A stretch of 34,197 nt of DNA from assembly GCA_025359725.1 (NCBI GenBank), contig JANYEX010000213.1, positions 1-34,197 of the forward strand. The letters run 5' to 3'. A model generated the notes under the pieces. It was not told the origin of the DNA. It saw only the letters and a list, made by a program, of their open reading frames with translations, and ran no database searches. This DNA comes from Chitinophagaceae bacterium (lineage in GTDB: Bacteria; Bacteroidota; Bacteroidia; Chitinophagales; Chitinophagaceae). A program made the position numbers and the translations under genes. Positions 8,800 to 16,426 of this stretch are shown here, one piece after another (the first letter of the stretch is position 1; every line of letters begins with the position of its first letter).

Positions 8800-10698
8800 T
8801 TATTTTACTTCTTCAAATTCTGCGTCAGTAACAGTTTCAGAATCTTGGTGTGCTTCACCATGATGACCAGCATCTTGCGGTTGTGCACCACCAGCAGCTT
8901 GTGCTTTGTACAAATCTTCACTTGCAGCAGTCCAAGCAGCGTTCAATTCTTCCATTGCCTTATCTATTGTAGCAATATCTTGAACCTTATGAGCTTCTTT
9001 TAATTTAGCCAAAGCTGTTTCAATTGCTCCTTTTTTATCAGCAGGAACTTTATCACCGAACTCTTTAAATTGTTTTTCAGTTTGGAAAATTAAGCTATCA
9101 GCAGCATTAATTTTTTCTACTCTTTCACGAGCTTCTTTGTCTGATGCTTCGTTGGCTTTAGCTTCAGCTTTCATTTTTTCAACTTCTTCCTTGCTCAAAC
9201 CACTACCAGCTTCAATACGGATTTTTTGTTCTTTACCAGTACCCTTATCCTTCGCACTTACATGAAGCATACCGTTTGCATCAATATCGAAGGTAACTTC
9301 AATTTGAGGAACCCCTCTTGGTGCTGGTGGAATACCATCCAAGTTGAACATACCCAAACTCTTGTTTTGAGTAGCCATTGGCCTTTCACCTTGAAGAACA
9401 TGTATTTGTACACCTGATTGGTTATCGCTTGCAGTAGAATAAACTTCTGTCTTTTTAGTAGGGATGGTTGTGTTGCTGTTAATCATGGTTGTCATGATAC
9501 CACCCATTGTTTCGATACCCAAGCTGAGTGGGGTAACGTCCAATAACAATACATCCTTTACTTCTCCAGTCAATACACCACCTTGAATGGCAGCACCAAT
9601 AGCAACAACCTCATCAGGGTTAACGCCCTTGTGTGGTTTCTTGTTAAAGAATTTTTCTACCAATTCTTGTACCTTGGGGATACGTGTACTACCACCCACC
9701 AAGATAACTTCGTCTATTTGAGAAACATTGTAACCAGCATCTTTCAATGCAGCTTCGCAAGGTTTCAAGCAACGTGCGAATAAATTATCAGCCAATGATT
9801 CGAACTTAGCACGAGTCAATTTCTTAACTAAGTGCTTAGGAACGCCATCAACAGCAGTGATATATGGAAGGTTAATTTCAGTTTCTGTAGAAGAACTCAA
9901 TTCAACCTTAGCTTTTTCAGACGCTTCTTTCAAACGTTGCAAAGCCATAGGATCCTTACGTAAATCGATGTTTTCTTCTGTTTTAAAATCATTAGCCAAC
10001 CAATCCATGATTACTTTATCAAAGTCATCACCACCTAAGTGTGTATCACCATTGGTAGATTTTACTTCAAATACACCATCACCCAATTCAAGAACAGATA
10101 TATCAAAAGTACCACCACCAAGGTCAAATACCGCAATCTTTTGGTCAACGTGTTTCTTATCCAAACCGTAAGCCAATGCAGCAGCAGTAGGTTCGTTTAC
10201 AATACGCCTAACTACCAAACCAGCTATTTCACCAGCTTCTTTTGTAGCCTGACGTTGTGCATCGTTAAAGTAAGCAGGCACGGTAATAACCGCTTCTGTT
10301 ACTTCAACACCCAAATAATCTTCTGCAGTTTTCTTCATCTTCTGCAAAACCATTGCAGATATTTCTTGTGGTGTATATAAACGTCCGTCTATATCTACAC
10401 GCACTGTGTTGTTGTCACCTTTAACTACTTTATAACCCCAATGAGAGATTTCCTCAGTTACTTCATCAAAACGACGACCCATAAAACGCTTTACAGAAGC
10501 AATAGTGTTTTGAGGGTTAGTGATTGCCTGACGTTTTGCGGCATCACCCACTTTACGTTCGCCATTCTTTAAAAAACCAACTATCGAAGGGGTGGTTCTC
10601 CTACCCTCTTCATTAGCTATCACAACAGGTTCGTTGCCTTCCATTACAGATACGCAACTGTTTGTTGTACCTAAGTCTATACCAATAATTTTGCCCAT
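8800..10698 (-). CDS. dnaK: Molecular chaperone DnaK (Hsp70)
   Basis: A 632-aa ATP-dependent chaperone of the cytoplasm that binds exposed hydrophobic segments with DnaJ and GrpE. The ATPase domain starts [15 protein letters not shown], with phosphate-1 ([10 protein letters not shown]), phosphate-2 ([14 protein letters not shown]) and adenosine ([13 protein letters not shown]) motifs. The substrate-binding domain begins after the linker [18 protein letters not shown]. The lid ends in the family-typical EFEEVK. The ORF track extends 28 residues upstream (MLSPNDCHF...); I place the start at 10698 because family members begin at [12 protein letters not shown] and the extension looks like untranslated leader. 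There is no dnaJ or grpE next to it; the upstream DNA is the repeat element at 10837. Confidence 0.98.
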   Translation of the reverse strand: MGKIIGIDLGTTNSCVSVMEGNEPVVIANEEGRRTTPSIVGFLKNGERKVGDAAKRQAITNPQNTIASVKRFMGRRFDEVTEEISHWGYKVVKGDNNTVRVDIDGRLYTPQEISAMVLQKMKKTAEDYLGVEVTEAVITVPAYFNDAQRQATKEAGEIAGLVVRRIVNEPTAAALAYGLDKKHVDQKIAVFDLGGGTFDISVLELGDGVFEVKSTNGDTHLGGDDFDKVIMDWLANDFKTEENIDLRKDPMALQRLKEASEKAKVELSSSTETEINLPYITAVDGVPKHLVKKLTRAKFESLADNLFARCLKPCEAALKDAGYNVSQIDEVILVGGSTRIPKVQELVEKFFNKKPHKGVNPDEVVAIGAAIQGGVLTGEVKDVLLLDVTPLSLGIETMGGIMTTMINSNTTIPTKKTEVYSTASDNQSGVQIHVLQGERPMATQNKSLGMFNLDGIPPAPRGVPQIEVTFDIDANGMLHVSAKDKGTGKEQKIRIEAGSGLSKEEVEKMKAEAKANEASDKEARERVEKINAADSLIFQTEKQFKEFGDKVPADKKGAIETALAKLKEAHKVQDIATIDKAMEELNAAWTAASEDLYKAQAAGGAQPQDAGHHGEAHQDSETVTDAEFEEVK

Positions 10699-10836
10699 AA
10701 TATTATATTTTGAATAGTATTGGTCAATCATTATGCCATCACCTTTTTGGGTGCAAAAATGGCAGTCATTCGGCGAAAGCATAATTTTATGACAACTATA
10801 TGTCTGCTTTTGCTTCTAGAGAGTGACAGAATGGGA

Positions 10837-10965
10837 GAAGCATCGTGAATCGGTAGAAACGAGAATCGCAAGTTTTGGAGGCTGATTATATTGATGACAT
10901 ATTTTCTTCGAAAATCAACCTAGCGATTAACTTTCCTTCCGTTTACCGATTCGTAATTCCTCTCT
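10837..10965. repeat. Dispersed palindromic repeat, copy 1
   Basis: An outer 9-bp inverted repeat GAATCGGTA (10847-10855)/TACCGATTC (10944-10952) encloses an inner AATCGC (10864-10869)/GCGATT (10923-10928). The left half starts GAAGCATCGT and shares about 70% of its bases with 12637-12713 in the same orientation. The two-arm design recurs at 22236-22311. It lies between the dnaK start and the end of the orphan gene. It may be a REP-like element or a decayed MITE. Confidence 0.75.
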
Positions 10966-10969
10966 TTCA

Positions 10970-11935
10970 TTAACCAAATTTGGCTGAAAAAGATGCGTCA
11001 TCACCATTTATGTTGCGGATAATAAATACCGTTATGCCCGCTGCTGCATTGTAGCCTAATTCAGCGGCTGTTTTTTTAACAAAAATATTAGGGTTATAAT
11101 CTACAATAGCAGATAATACTCCTGGCAGACTATTTTTTGTCATGCCAAAATAAAATTGCAGACTAGTGCCTGATTTCACTTTCATTCTTACCCTTTTTGT
11201 AGCCGTCATGCCCGCTGTTTTGCGTACCAAAGAGAGCGTTGCCTTCACTATTCCGCTTCTTGTTACCACTTTGCGTACTGCATCATAAATTACATAATTC
11301 TTGGCTTTTACTTTGTCCTTTGCAGTGGTGTAAAAGGCTTTTCCTGTGCTGCAAAGACCTTTGGCTGTTGTAAAAAGTGCATTGCCTGCCGAGCGTCTTT
11401 CTACAGTAAATGTTTCTGCATCGCCCACCAATACTGGCATTGCAGCTATTAATGGTAACAATGCGGCAGCCTCTGTGGTTATGTTGGTAAGCATGGCGGC
11501 GTCAAGTCCTTTAGGACCTAGTTGGCTCATATATTTACCACCTTTTATCACTACATTGCTAGATATATTATACAATAGGCTGGCATCAAATTTTCCTAGT
11601 CCTTTAAATTGAAACCCTTTGTATTCAGCCGATTTTGTTTCGAAAGTATCGCCCACTATGGTTTGCACGGTTTGTATGTTTGTTAGCAATATGGCGGCTT
11701 GCTTGTCCCTAGCCTCGTAGCCAAGCGTATTTGTTTCCAAGCCAGTAACGTTGGATGGTATGGCGGCAAAAGCTATCCTTTCGGCATCGAAGGCATTAAT
11801 TTTTGCGATAGTAATTCCTCGCGCAGCTAAATCTGCCTGATCTCTTTTCAAAAAAGCAAGTTTAGCAAGGCAAGTGTCAATTAGTTTTTCATAACTCATT
11901 GAAAAAAGTAGCTTAAGCAATTTAGGTGAAGCCAT
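10970..11935 (-). CDS. Orphan Ala-rich protein of unknown function
   Basis: I do not recognise this 321-aa protein. Met1 or Met13 (SMSYEKLIDTCLAKLAFLK) could be the start. There is no signal peptide or clear transmembrane segment. Residues about 13-215 look helical and Ala/Thr-rich (TTAKGLCSTGKAFYTTAKDK). Residues about 220-321 look beta-rich, ending DYNPNIFVKKTAAELGYNAA followed by AGITVFIIRNINGDDASFSA, which resembles an Ig/FN3-like small domain only in strand pattern. Base composition is visibly richer in G and C than the flanking DNA. It sits alone between two copies of a dispersed repeat, with an extremely AT-rich region and the 21-bp array upstream. A structural or surface role is possible, but that is a guess. 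Confidence 0.75.
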   Translation of the reverse strand: MASPKLLKLLFSMSYEKLIDTCLAKLAFLKRDQADLAARGITIAKINAFDAERIAFAAIPSNVTGLETNTLGYEARDKQAAILLTNIQTVQTIVGDTFETKSAEYKGFQFKGLGKFDASLLYNISSNVVIKGGKYMSQLGPKGLDAAMLTNITTEAAALLPLIAAMPVLVGDAETFTVERRSAGNALFTTAKGLCSTGKAFYTTAKDKVKAKNYVIYDAVRKVVTRSGIVKATLSLVRKTAGMTATKRVRMKVKSGTSLQFYFGMTKNSLPGVLSAIVDYNPNIFVKKTAAELGYNAAAGITVFIIRNINGDDASFSAKFG

Positions 11936-11939
11936 AATA

Positions 11940-12120
11940 AGTATAATTAAAAAAGTAAGTATTAATTATTTGTACGCAACATAGGTATTTGTTTGAGATA
12001 TAAAATCACAAAATAAAAATAAACAAAAAATATATTTTAAAATTTATTTTTAAATGTAATTTATTGTTTTTTAAATTCTTTTATTTCAATAATTAATACC
12101 CTTAAATATTTAGTTTTATA
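11940..12120. other. Very AT-rich gene-free stretch
   Basis: Long runs of A and T (for example AAAATAAAAATAAACAAAAA) upstream of the orphan gene, directly next to the 21-bp array. It probably contains the orphan gene's promoter; no consensus promoter stands out. The bases are so AT-biased that easy melting or H-NS-like binding is plausible, but nothing proves it. Confidence 0.5.
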
Positions 12121-12133
12121 GTAAGGTTCACCG

Positions 12134-12460
12134 AAAATTATGTCAAGTTATCCAATATCTATGTTCTTACATCCAAATACTACTTTCTTTTGCCCAAAAG
12201 CTGTGTTCTTTTGTCCATATCTATGCTTTTTTTCGTAATATTTATCATCTTATGCTCAATTGCTTGCCATTTTTGTTCAAAAACGACTAGAAAATGCACG
12301 TAAGAACACAAATTCTAAACGTAAGCGTAAAACTTATGGACGAACGACTAAAATTATGAGTACAAGAACACAGATTTTGGATGTAGAACAACAATTTTCA
12401 TACATCTAACAATAGCTTTTACACATCTTGCAATAGATATTGAATAACTTACAATAAAGA
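12134..12460. repeat. Two-armed array of degenerate 21-bp units (about 7 + 8 copies, inverted)
   Basis: Units end in YCCA/YTCA at 12154, 12175, 12196, 12217, (about 12237), 12258 and 12279, a strict 20-21 nt period. After about 15 nt the same unit continues in reverse complement, starting at 12295, 12316, 12337, 12357, 12378, about 12398, 12419 and 12440. The shared core in right-arm orientation is TGGACRTAAGAACACAGA followed by T-rich bases. The best copies (12155-12217, 12295-12315, 12357-12377) share most positions; outer copies are more diverged. It is not a CRISPR array, since repeats abut without spacers. Stops occur in every frame across the whole array. The 21-bp period equals two helical turns, so each unit would present the same face to a binding protein. 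Confidence 0.8.
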
Positions 12461-12531
12461 AGAAATAAATGAGAAATGATAATTAATAAGGGATAATTAA
12501 AAATAGAAATTATCAATTGAAAGTCCCGTTT

Positions 12532-12633
12532 GAGGACGATATATTGCTAGAAAAACGGCAAACAAACAGCTATAAGTGCCGTAGGTACGGGATATTTATT
12601 ATTAGTTCATTTATCAATTTATATATCGTCCCC
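12532..12633. repeat. Short TIR-bounded dispersed element
   Basis: A 102-bp element bounded by GAGGACGATATAT and its near-perfect reverse complement ATATATCGTCCCC (12 of 13 bp). Internally AAACGGC is followed by GCCGTAGGTACGG, which can pair in part. A related degenerate sequence (GGGGACGGAATATTCGTGG) occurs near 22099. The TIRs without an ORF suggest a MITE-like or structured-RNA repeat. Confidence 0.6.
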
Positions 12634-12636
12634 AAA

Positions 12637-12713
12637 GAAGCATCGTTAACTGGGAGGAACGAGAATCGCTAGTATTAAACACCTATAATATTGTGACATT
12701 CTTCTTAAAATCA
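12637..12713. repeat. Dispersed palindromic repeat, copy 2 (left half only)
   Basis: It starts GAAGCATCGT and contains AACGAGAATCGC, AATATTGTGACAT and a TTCTT...AAAATCA end, in the same order as 10837-10918. The right arm of copy 1 has no counterpart here. It sits 1800 bp from copy 1 in the same orientation. Confidence 0.7.
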
Positions 12714-12727
12714 TAATTATTGACGAG

Positions 12728-12886
12728 GTGAAAAGTAATGCAAGCGAATATAAAAGTCTCATTAAAGAAGATTTACTTCAATTGAAGATAAAGCTTAAGG
12801 ATAAAATATCTGATCAATTTAAATGGGTAATCGGTGTATTTTCAACCCTAGCTTTACTGATAATTGGTCTTTATTTAAAGAAATAA
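12728..12886 (+). CDS. 52-aa coiled-coil plus C-terminal membrane-anchor micro-ORF (possibly a truncated gene)
   Basis: Too short for the ORF track. Starting at GTG, the frame reads EYKSLIKEDLLQLKIKLKDK with heptad-like hydrophobic spacing, then KWVIGVFSTLALLIIGLYLK, a single membrane helix, and KK-stop. This coiled-coil-plus-tail-anchor layout is common in small hypothetical proteins and in the C-termini of longer ones. No ATG is in frame and repeat DNA abuts its 5' side, so it may be the surviving tail of a gene cut by the repeat insertion. Function unknown. Confidence 0.5.
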   Translation: MKSNASEYKSLIKEDLLQLKIKLKDKISDQFKWVIGVFSTLALLIIGLYLKK

Positions 12887-12928
12887 CCAACATATCCCCC
12901 CATAAAACCAAAGCAATAAATAGAAAGA

Positions 12929-12960
12929 TTTGCCTATTGTTTTAATCTAAATTATTATTG
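12929..12960 (+). promoter_or_regulatory. Candidate Bacteroidota promoter for the amidotransferase gene
   Basis: TTTG, 20 nt, then TATTATTG (one mismatch to TAnnTTTG) ends 10 nt before the ATG at 12971. Spacing fits the Bacteroidota consensus, but the leader would be very short. Confidence 0.4.
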
Positions 12961-12970
12961 CAATAAAAGG

Positions 12971-13681
12971 ATGCAAATGGCTAACTTGAGGATACATTAC
13001 CTGCAACATGTGGCTTTTGAAGGATTGGGAAGCATTGAAGAATGGGCGTTGAATAACGGACATTTATTGAGTGTTACAAAATTGTATGAAGCCGCTGTTT
13101 ATCTGGATATAAATGAAATAGATTGGCTGATAGTGATGGGTGGGCCGATGGGTGTGTATGATGAGGACAAATATGGGTGGTTAATTGAGGAAAAAAAGTA
13201 TATACAGCAAGCCATCGCAGCAGGGAAAACAGTTTTGGGGATATGCCTTGGTTCGCAATTAATAGCCGAAGTTTTAGGGGCAAAAGTTTATCCTAATAAT
13301 GAAAAAGAGATTGGTTGGTTTGATATACACTTAACACCAACTGCCGTTAATAATGAGTTATTTTTTGATGCACCACCAACAATAAAGGTTTTCCATTGGC
13401 ATGGCGATACTTTCGATTTGCCTAAAGATGCCCTACACTTAGCCTATTCGGAGGCGTGCAAACACCAAGCATTTATATATAACAAAAAAGTATTGGGACT
13501 ACAATTTCATATTGAAACAACCGAGGAATCATTAGAAGATATGTCCACCTACGGCACAGAAGAGTTGGAAGAAGGCAAGAAATACATACAATCCGCAGAG
13601 AAAATATACCATCAGCGCAGCCTGGCGCAATCCAACAAAACACTATTATTTACCCTACTTGATAGATTGGCAGCAATGTGA
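12971..13681 (+). CDS. Type 1 glutamine amidotransferase (GMP synthase-like GATase)
   Basis: A 236-aa stand-alone class I glutamine amidotransferase. The triad is visible: Cys92 in the elbow GICLGSQLIA, and His180 with Glu182 in GLQFHIETTEE. VMGGPMGVYDED forms the oxyanion strand region. It would hydrolyse glutamine to release ammonia for an acceptor, but no synthetase partner is adjacent, and stand-alone members of this family act on diverse substrates. Two ATGs lie 6 nt apart (MQMANLR); either could be used. It ends 2 bp from the convergent bshB1 stop, leaving no room for a separate terminator. Confidence 0.85.
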   Translation: MQMANLRIHYLQHVAFEGLGSIEEWALNNGHLLSVTKLYEAAVYLDINEIDWLIVMGGPMGVYDEDKYGWLIEEKKYIQQAIAAGKTVLGICLGSQLIAEVLGAKVYPNNEKEIGWFDIHLTPTAVNNELFFDAPPTIKVFHWHGDTFDLPKDALHLAYSEACKHQAFIYNKKVLGLQFHIETTEESLEDMSTYGTEELEEGKKYIQSAEKIYHQRSLAQSNKTLLFTLLDRLAAM

Positions 13682-13683
13682 TA

Positions 13684-14412
13684 TTAGGTTTCATTCTGAA
13701 TGATTTGGTCAAAACTTTTGAGGCCAATTATTTTCTCGCTTATAAATCCTTCGGCATATTGCACTCCTATTCGCTTTCCTAACATCAAAGCCCTCGCCTT
13801 TACGGATTCTATAAATTGTGGCGAAGAGATATACGTTTGAGGATCGTTGGTTGTTGCAGCATTAAACTGGGTAGTGTAGCACATAACCGCTTCCATTTTC
13901 TTCTCAAAACTATCGGTAATGTCAATCAAAAAGGACGGAAGAATGTATCTATCCTGGATATAATGAAATACATAAGTAGGTCGCCAAGAAGCTTGCAGTA
14001 CTCCATTATCTTTGGTTTCAATCTTTCTTAATCCAGATAAAAAAGCAGCCTCAGCAACCATCTTAGAACTTCTGCCGTGGTCTGGATGCCTATCTTCTAG
14101 CGCATTACAAATAATAATCTCAGGACAGTATTTTCGTATAACATGAATTATCTGTCTAATATTCTTTTTGTCATGTTTAAAGAAACCATCTGCCATCTTT
14201 AGGTTTTCTCTTATCTCTACCCCTATTATCTTGGCTGCATTGGCGGCTTCTTCATATCTTGTTTTAACAGTACCTCTTGTACCTAATTCCCCTTGGGTTA
14301 GGTCTATTATTCCTACTTTTTTCCCTTCGGTAATGGCAGAAATAAGGGTACCACCACAGCCCAATTCAACATCATCAGGGTGAACACCAAATGCCAGTAT
14401 ATCTAGTTTCAT
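13684..14412 (-). CDS. bshB1: Bacillithiol biosynthesis deacetylase BshB1
   Basis: A 242-aa LmbE/PIG-L-type zinc deacetylase that removes the acetyl group from GlcNAc-malate in bacillithiol synthesis, in the cytoplasm. The zinc motifs are intact: HPDD at 11-14 (AFGVHPDDVELGCGG) and HPDH at 109-112 (EDRHPDHGRS). The TQGELGTRGT loop and the FLIDITDSFEKKMEA segment are typical of the Bacteroidota BshB1 group and separate it from general LmbE proteins. It lies downstream of rpmE2, but a terminator between them suggests its own transcription. The other bsh genes are not in the window. Confidence 0.93.
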   Translation of the reverse strand: MKLDILAFGVHPDDVELGCGGTLISAITEGKKVGIIDLTQGELGTRGTVKTRYEEAANAAKIIGVEIRENLKMADGFFKHDKKNIRQIIHVIRKYCPEIIICNALEDRHPDHGRSSKMVAEAAFLSGLRKIETKDNGVLQASWRPTYVFHYIQDRYILPSFLIDITDSFEKKMEAVMCYTTQFNAATTNDPQTYISSPQFIESVKARALMLGKRIGVQYAEGFISEKIIGLKSFDQIIQNET

Positions 14413-14445
14413 ATTTATTATTTAAATCAAATTTAGGGCATAAAA

Positions 14446-14475
14446 AAATCCCGTTTATAATTAAACGGGACTTTT
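14446..14475 (-). terminator. Terminator after rpmE2
   Basis: A TCCCGTTTA/TAAACGGGA 9-bp stem with a short loop. On the minus strand it is followed by a run of seven T, between the rpmE2 stop and the bshB1 start. Confidence 0.88.
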
Positions 14476-14502
14476 AAAGTTATTTTAAATAAGAAAAGAG
14501 GA

Positions 14503-14754
14503 TTAGTCTTTCTTAGCATAACGTTTCTTGAACTTGTCGATACGACCTGCCGTATCAACCAATACATTCTTACCAGTGTAAAAAGGGTGAGAAGTATTTG
14601 AAATTTCCAGTTTAACTACTGGATACTCTTTACCATCTTCCCAAACAATAGTTTCCTTAGTGTTTGCGGTAGATTTACTTAAAAACGACGTGCCATTACT
14701 CATGTCCTTGAAGACAATGAAGCGATAGTTTGAGGGATGGATACCTTGTTTCAT
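14503..14754 (-). CDS. rpmE2: 50S ribosomal protein L31 type B
   Basis: An 83-aa large-subunit protein. It starts [20 protein letters not shown] and has the family block [20 protein letters not shown] followed by RIDKFKKRY. The four zinc-binding Cys of the A form are absent, so this is the zinc-independent C-minus (type B) paralogue, which in many bacteria replaces the zinc form when zinc is scarce. A clean Bacteroidota promoter lies upstream and a strong terminator downstream, giving a single-gene unit. I see no Zur-box-like palindrome, so zinc regulation is not shown here. Confidence 0.97.
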   Translation of the reverse strand: MKQGIHPSNYRFIVFKDMSNGTSFLSKSTANTKETIVWEDGKEYPVVKLEISNTSHPFYTGKNVLVDTAGRIDKFKKRYAKKD

Positions 14755-14813
14755 AATTGAAAAAATTAAGGTTATACGGATTTTGCCGTATAGTTATAAA
14801 AAAATTTGGAATG

Positions 14814-14845
14814 CAAATGTATGGGTAGAGTCTGAAGTAGCCAAA
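14814..14845 (-). promoter_or_regulatory. Bacteroidota sigma-A promoter of rpmE2
   Basis: On the minus strand: TTTG (plus 14842-14845), 20 nt, then TACATTTG (plus 14814-14821). This is a perfect match to TTTG-N19-21-TAnnTTTG. It lies 60 nt upstream of the ATG. The -33 box is immediately next to the repeat at 14851. Confidence 0.75.
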
Positions 14846-14850
14846 GAAAT

Positions 14851-14915
14851 AAATATGAGTTATAAAATATGAGTTATGAGTTCAAGAATGTAGGCTACTC
14901 AAAACTCATATTTCC
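14851..14915. repeat. Intergenic 'ATATGAGTTAT' repeat with inverted end
   Basis: AAATATGAGTTAT occurs in near-tandem copies and is answered by AAAACTCATATTT in inverted orientation. It is related to sequences at 22188-22210 and 24508-24592. It lies between yajQ's stop and the rpmE2 promoter. Confidence 0.6.
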
Positions 14916-14917
14916 TC

Positions 14918-15409
14918 TTAGCTTTTCATATTATCAAACTGTAGGGGGAAGCCTAATACTGCTGTTCTGCATTTTTCCATTACGGCTTGCAGGTCATCAA
15001 TTTTCTTTCCTGTCACGCGTACTATGTTATCCATTATAGCTGCCTGAACTTTTATTTCGCTTTCTTTTATCAACTTAACTATCTTCTTGGCATCGTCCTG
15101 TTTTAAGCCATTACGTACTGCAACTTCTTTCTTTACCACCTTTCCGCTAGGATAGGCTTCTTTTGAAAAATCGAAGGCTGTAGCATCAATACCTTGCTTC
15201 ATGCTACGGCTGATGAGTACATCTGTTATCTGCTCAAGCTTCATATCGCTATCGGCTTCTAGTTTCAGCAAATAATCTTTCTTATTTAAATCAATGACTA
15301 CATGGCAATTCTTAAAATCGAATCGACCACTAATTTCTTTCTTTACAGTGTTAACAGCATTATCCAATGTTTGGATGTCAACCTTGCTTGCTATATCAAA
15401 TGAGGGCAT
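14918..15409 (-). CDS. YajQ-family nucleotide-binding protein (DUF520)
   Basis: A 163-aa protein with the family's start MPSFDIASKVDIQTLDNAVN, the strand/loop SGRFDFKN, and the ISRSMKQGID and VRVTGKKIDDLQ segments. It has the usual two ferredoxin-like halves and normal length. Family members bind nucleotides, and some bind cyclic di-GMP and modulate transcription factors; whether this one does cannot be judged from sequence. No signal peptide, so cytoplasmic. It follows the CPBP protease gene on the same strand after 46 bp, where a TACATTTG -7 box (15426-15433) suggests its own promoter. Confidence 0.93.
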   Translation of the reverse strand: MPSFDIASKVDIQTLDNAVNTVKKEISGRFDFKNCHVVIDLNKKDYLLKLEADSDMKLEQITDVLISRSMKQGIDATAFDFSKEAYPSGKVVKKEVAVRNGLKQDDAKKIVKLIKESEIKVQAAIMDNIVRVTGKKIDDLQAVMEKCRTAVLGFPLQFDNMKS

Positions 15410-15425
15410 AGTAAAATATTTAGTG

Positions 15426-15433
15426 CAAATGTA
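15426..15433 (-). promoter_or_regulatory. Candidate -7 box for yajQ
   Basis: On the minus strand TACATTTG matches TAnnTTTG exactly, 17 nt before the yajQ ATG. No good TTTG box is found at the right distance upstream, so the call is tentative. Confidence 0.4.
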
Positions 15434-15455
15434 TTGAATAGAATAGAGAGTTGCG

Positions 15456-16388
15456 TTACTCTTCTGTTTCCGGTATTTCTATCTCTTCTTCAGGTTCAGA
15501 AATTGGTTTAGCAACTTTGGCAGCTTTAATAATTCTTTTACCGTATTTCTTTTCATAAACCATTGCAAGTGCAATAATTGCTATTACTTGAAGTATGGCA
15601 GCAAAAGCAGAACCTTCAAAGCCAAATGCACCACCAGTAATCTCATCGGGGCCCTTGGTAGTTACTTCTAATAAGCCAGTATCAACTGTCATCCCACTCA
15701 CGTGGTAACCAATGATGCTTCCTTGGAAGAAGTTCCAGGCAAAGTGAAAGAAGATAGCAAACCACAAATTCTTGGTATATATATAGTTTACACCCAATAA
15801 TATTCCTGCTATGAATATGTTCAATCCAGCCATAAGGGTAATGTCTTCGTTGCCTAGGTGCATTAATGTAAACAAGAATGCAGAAACATACAAGGCAAGC
15901 CACCTATTCATGCTTTCCATCAAGTTACTTAGTACGTAACCCCTTACCACAACTTCCTCTACAAAGGCAACAAGGATGAAGTATAAAATAGATATGCCTA
16001 TGTTCAGAACATTAAACTGCATCCCATAGATAACTAGGTTTTCCCCACTTACAAGCAAAATAGTTCCTACGCCAATTATTAAAACAGCTACCACTGCTCC
16101 AATGAGTGCATCCATACCAAAGCCTTTCCATTGAAACCCTAGCGAGAAGAAGGAAAGACCATCTATTACACACCTAAAATACCAAAGACAGCTTAAGATA
16201 CCTATACAATTAAACATATAAAGCAATATGTTCATCAAGGATTTATAGGACACATCTGTATTGCCAATAAATCCTTTATATATAAGCCATTGTAGCGGAG
16301 AGGCTATCAATCCGCTGACTAATACCCCAACAAAGAAAAATATCAATGCCCTTATCCAACCCTGTTTTATATGCAATTGATTGCTCAT
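15456..16388 (-). CDS. CPBP-family intramembrane metalloprotease
   Basis: A 310-aa multi-pass inner-membrane protein with about eight hydrophobic segments. The three CPBP/Abi motifs are complete: EEVVVR (Glu144, Glu145, Arg149), FLFTLMH (His177) and HFAWN (His215, Asn219). In this family these residues form the active site of a prenyl-endopeptidase-like fold (Rce1). Targets in bacteria are mostly unknown; some members protect against bacteriocins or process membrane proteins. The C-terminus is an acidic cytoplasmic tail (PEEEIEIPETEE). It diverges from pepT with only 38 bp between start codons, so their promoters must overlap. Confidence 0.9.
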   Translation of the reverse strand: MSNQLHIKQGWIRALIFFFVGVLVSGLIASPLQWLIYKGFIGNTDVSYKSLMNILLYMFNCIGILSCLWYFRCVIDGLSFFSLGFQWKGFGMDALIGAVVAVLIIGVGTILLVSGENLVIYGMQFNVLNIGISILYFILVAFVEEVVVRGYVLSNLMESMNRWLALYVSAFLFTLMHLGNEDITLMAGLNIFIAGILLGVNYIYTKNLWFAIFFHFAWNFFQGSIIGYHVSGMTVDTGLLEVTTKGPDEITGGAFGFEGSAFAAILQVIAIIALAMVYEKKYGKRIIKAAKVAKPISEPEEEIEIPETEE

Positions 16389-16426
16389 CAGTTTGTATGT
16401 TATAATATTGTGGCAAAATAGTACTA

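Noticed and set aside
10699-10782. 28-residue N-terminal extension of DnaK
   Set aside because: Family members start at [12 protein letters not shown]; the extension has no conserved features and begins in leader DNA.
12134-12460. CRISPR array
   Set aside because: Units of 21 nt abut without unique spacers, vary in sequence, and invert half-way. No cas gene is nearby.
11940-12460. Chromosomal replication origin (AT-rich tract next to iteron-like repeats, TTATCCA at 12149)
   Set aside because: No cluster of DnaA boxes (TTATNCACA), no dnaA or dnaN nearby. The layout is suggestive only, so it is discussed as a possibility but not called.
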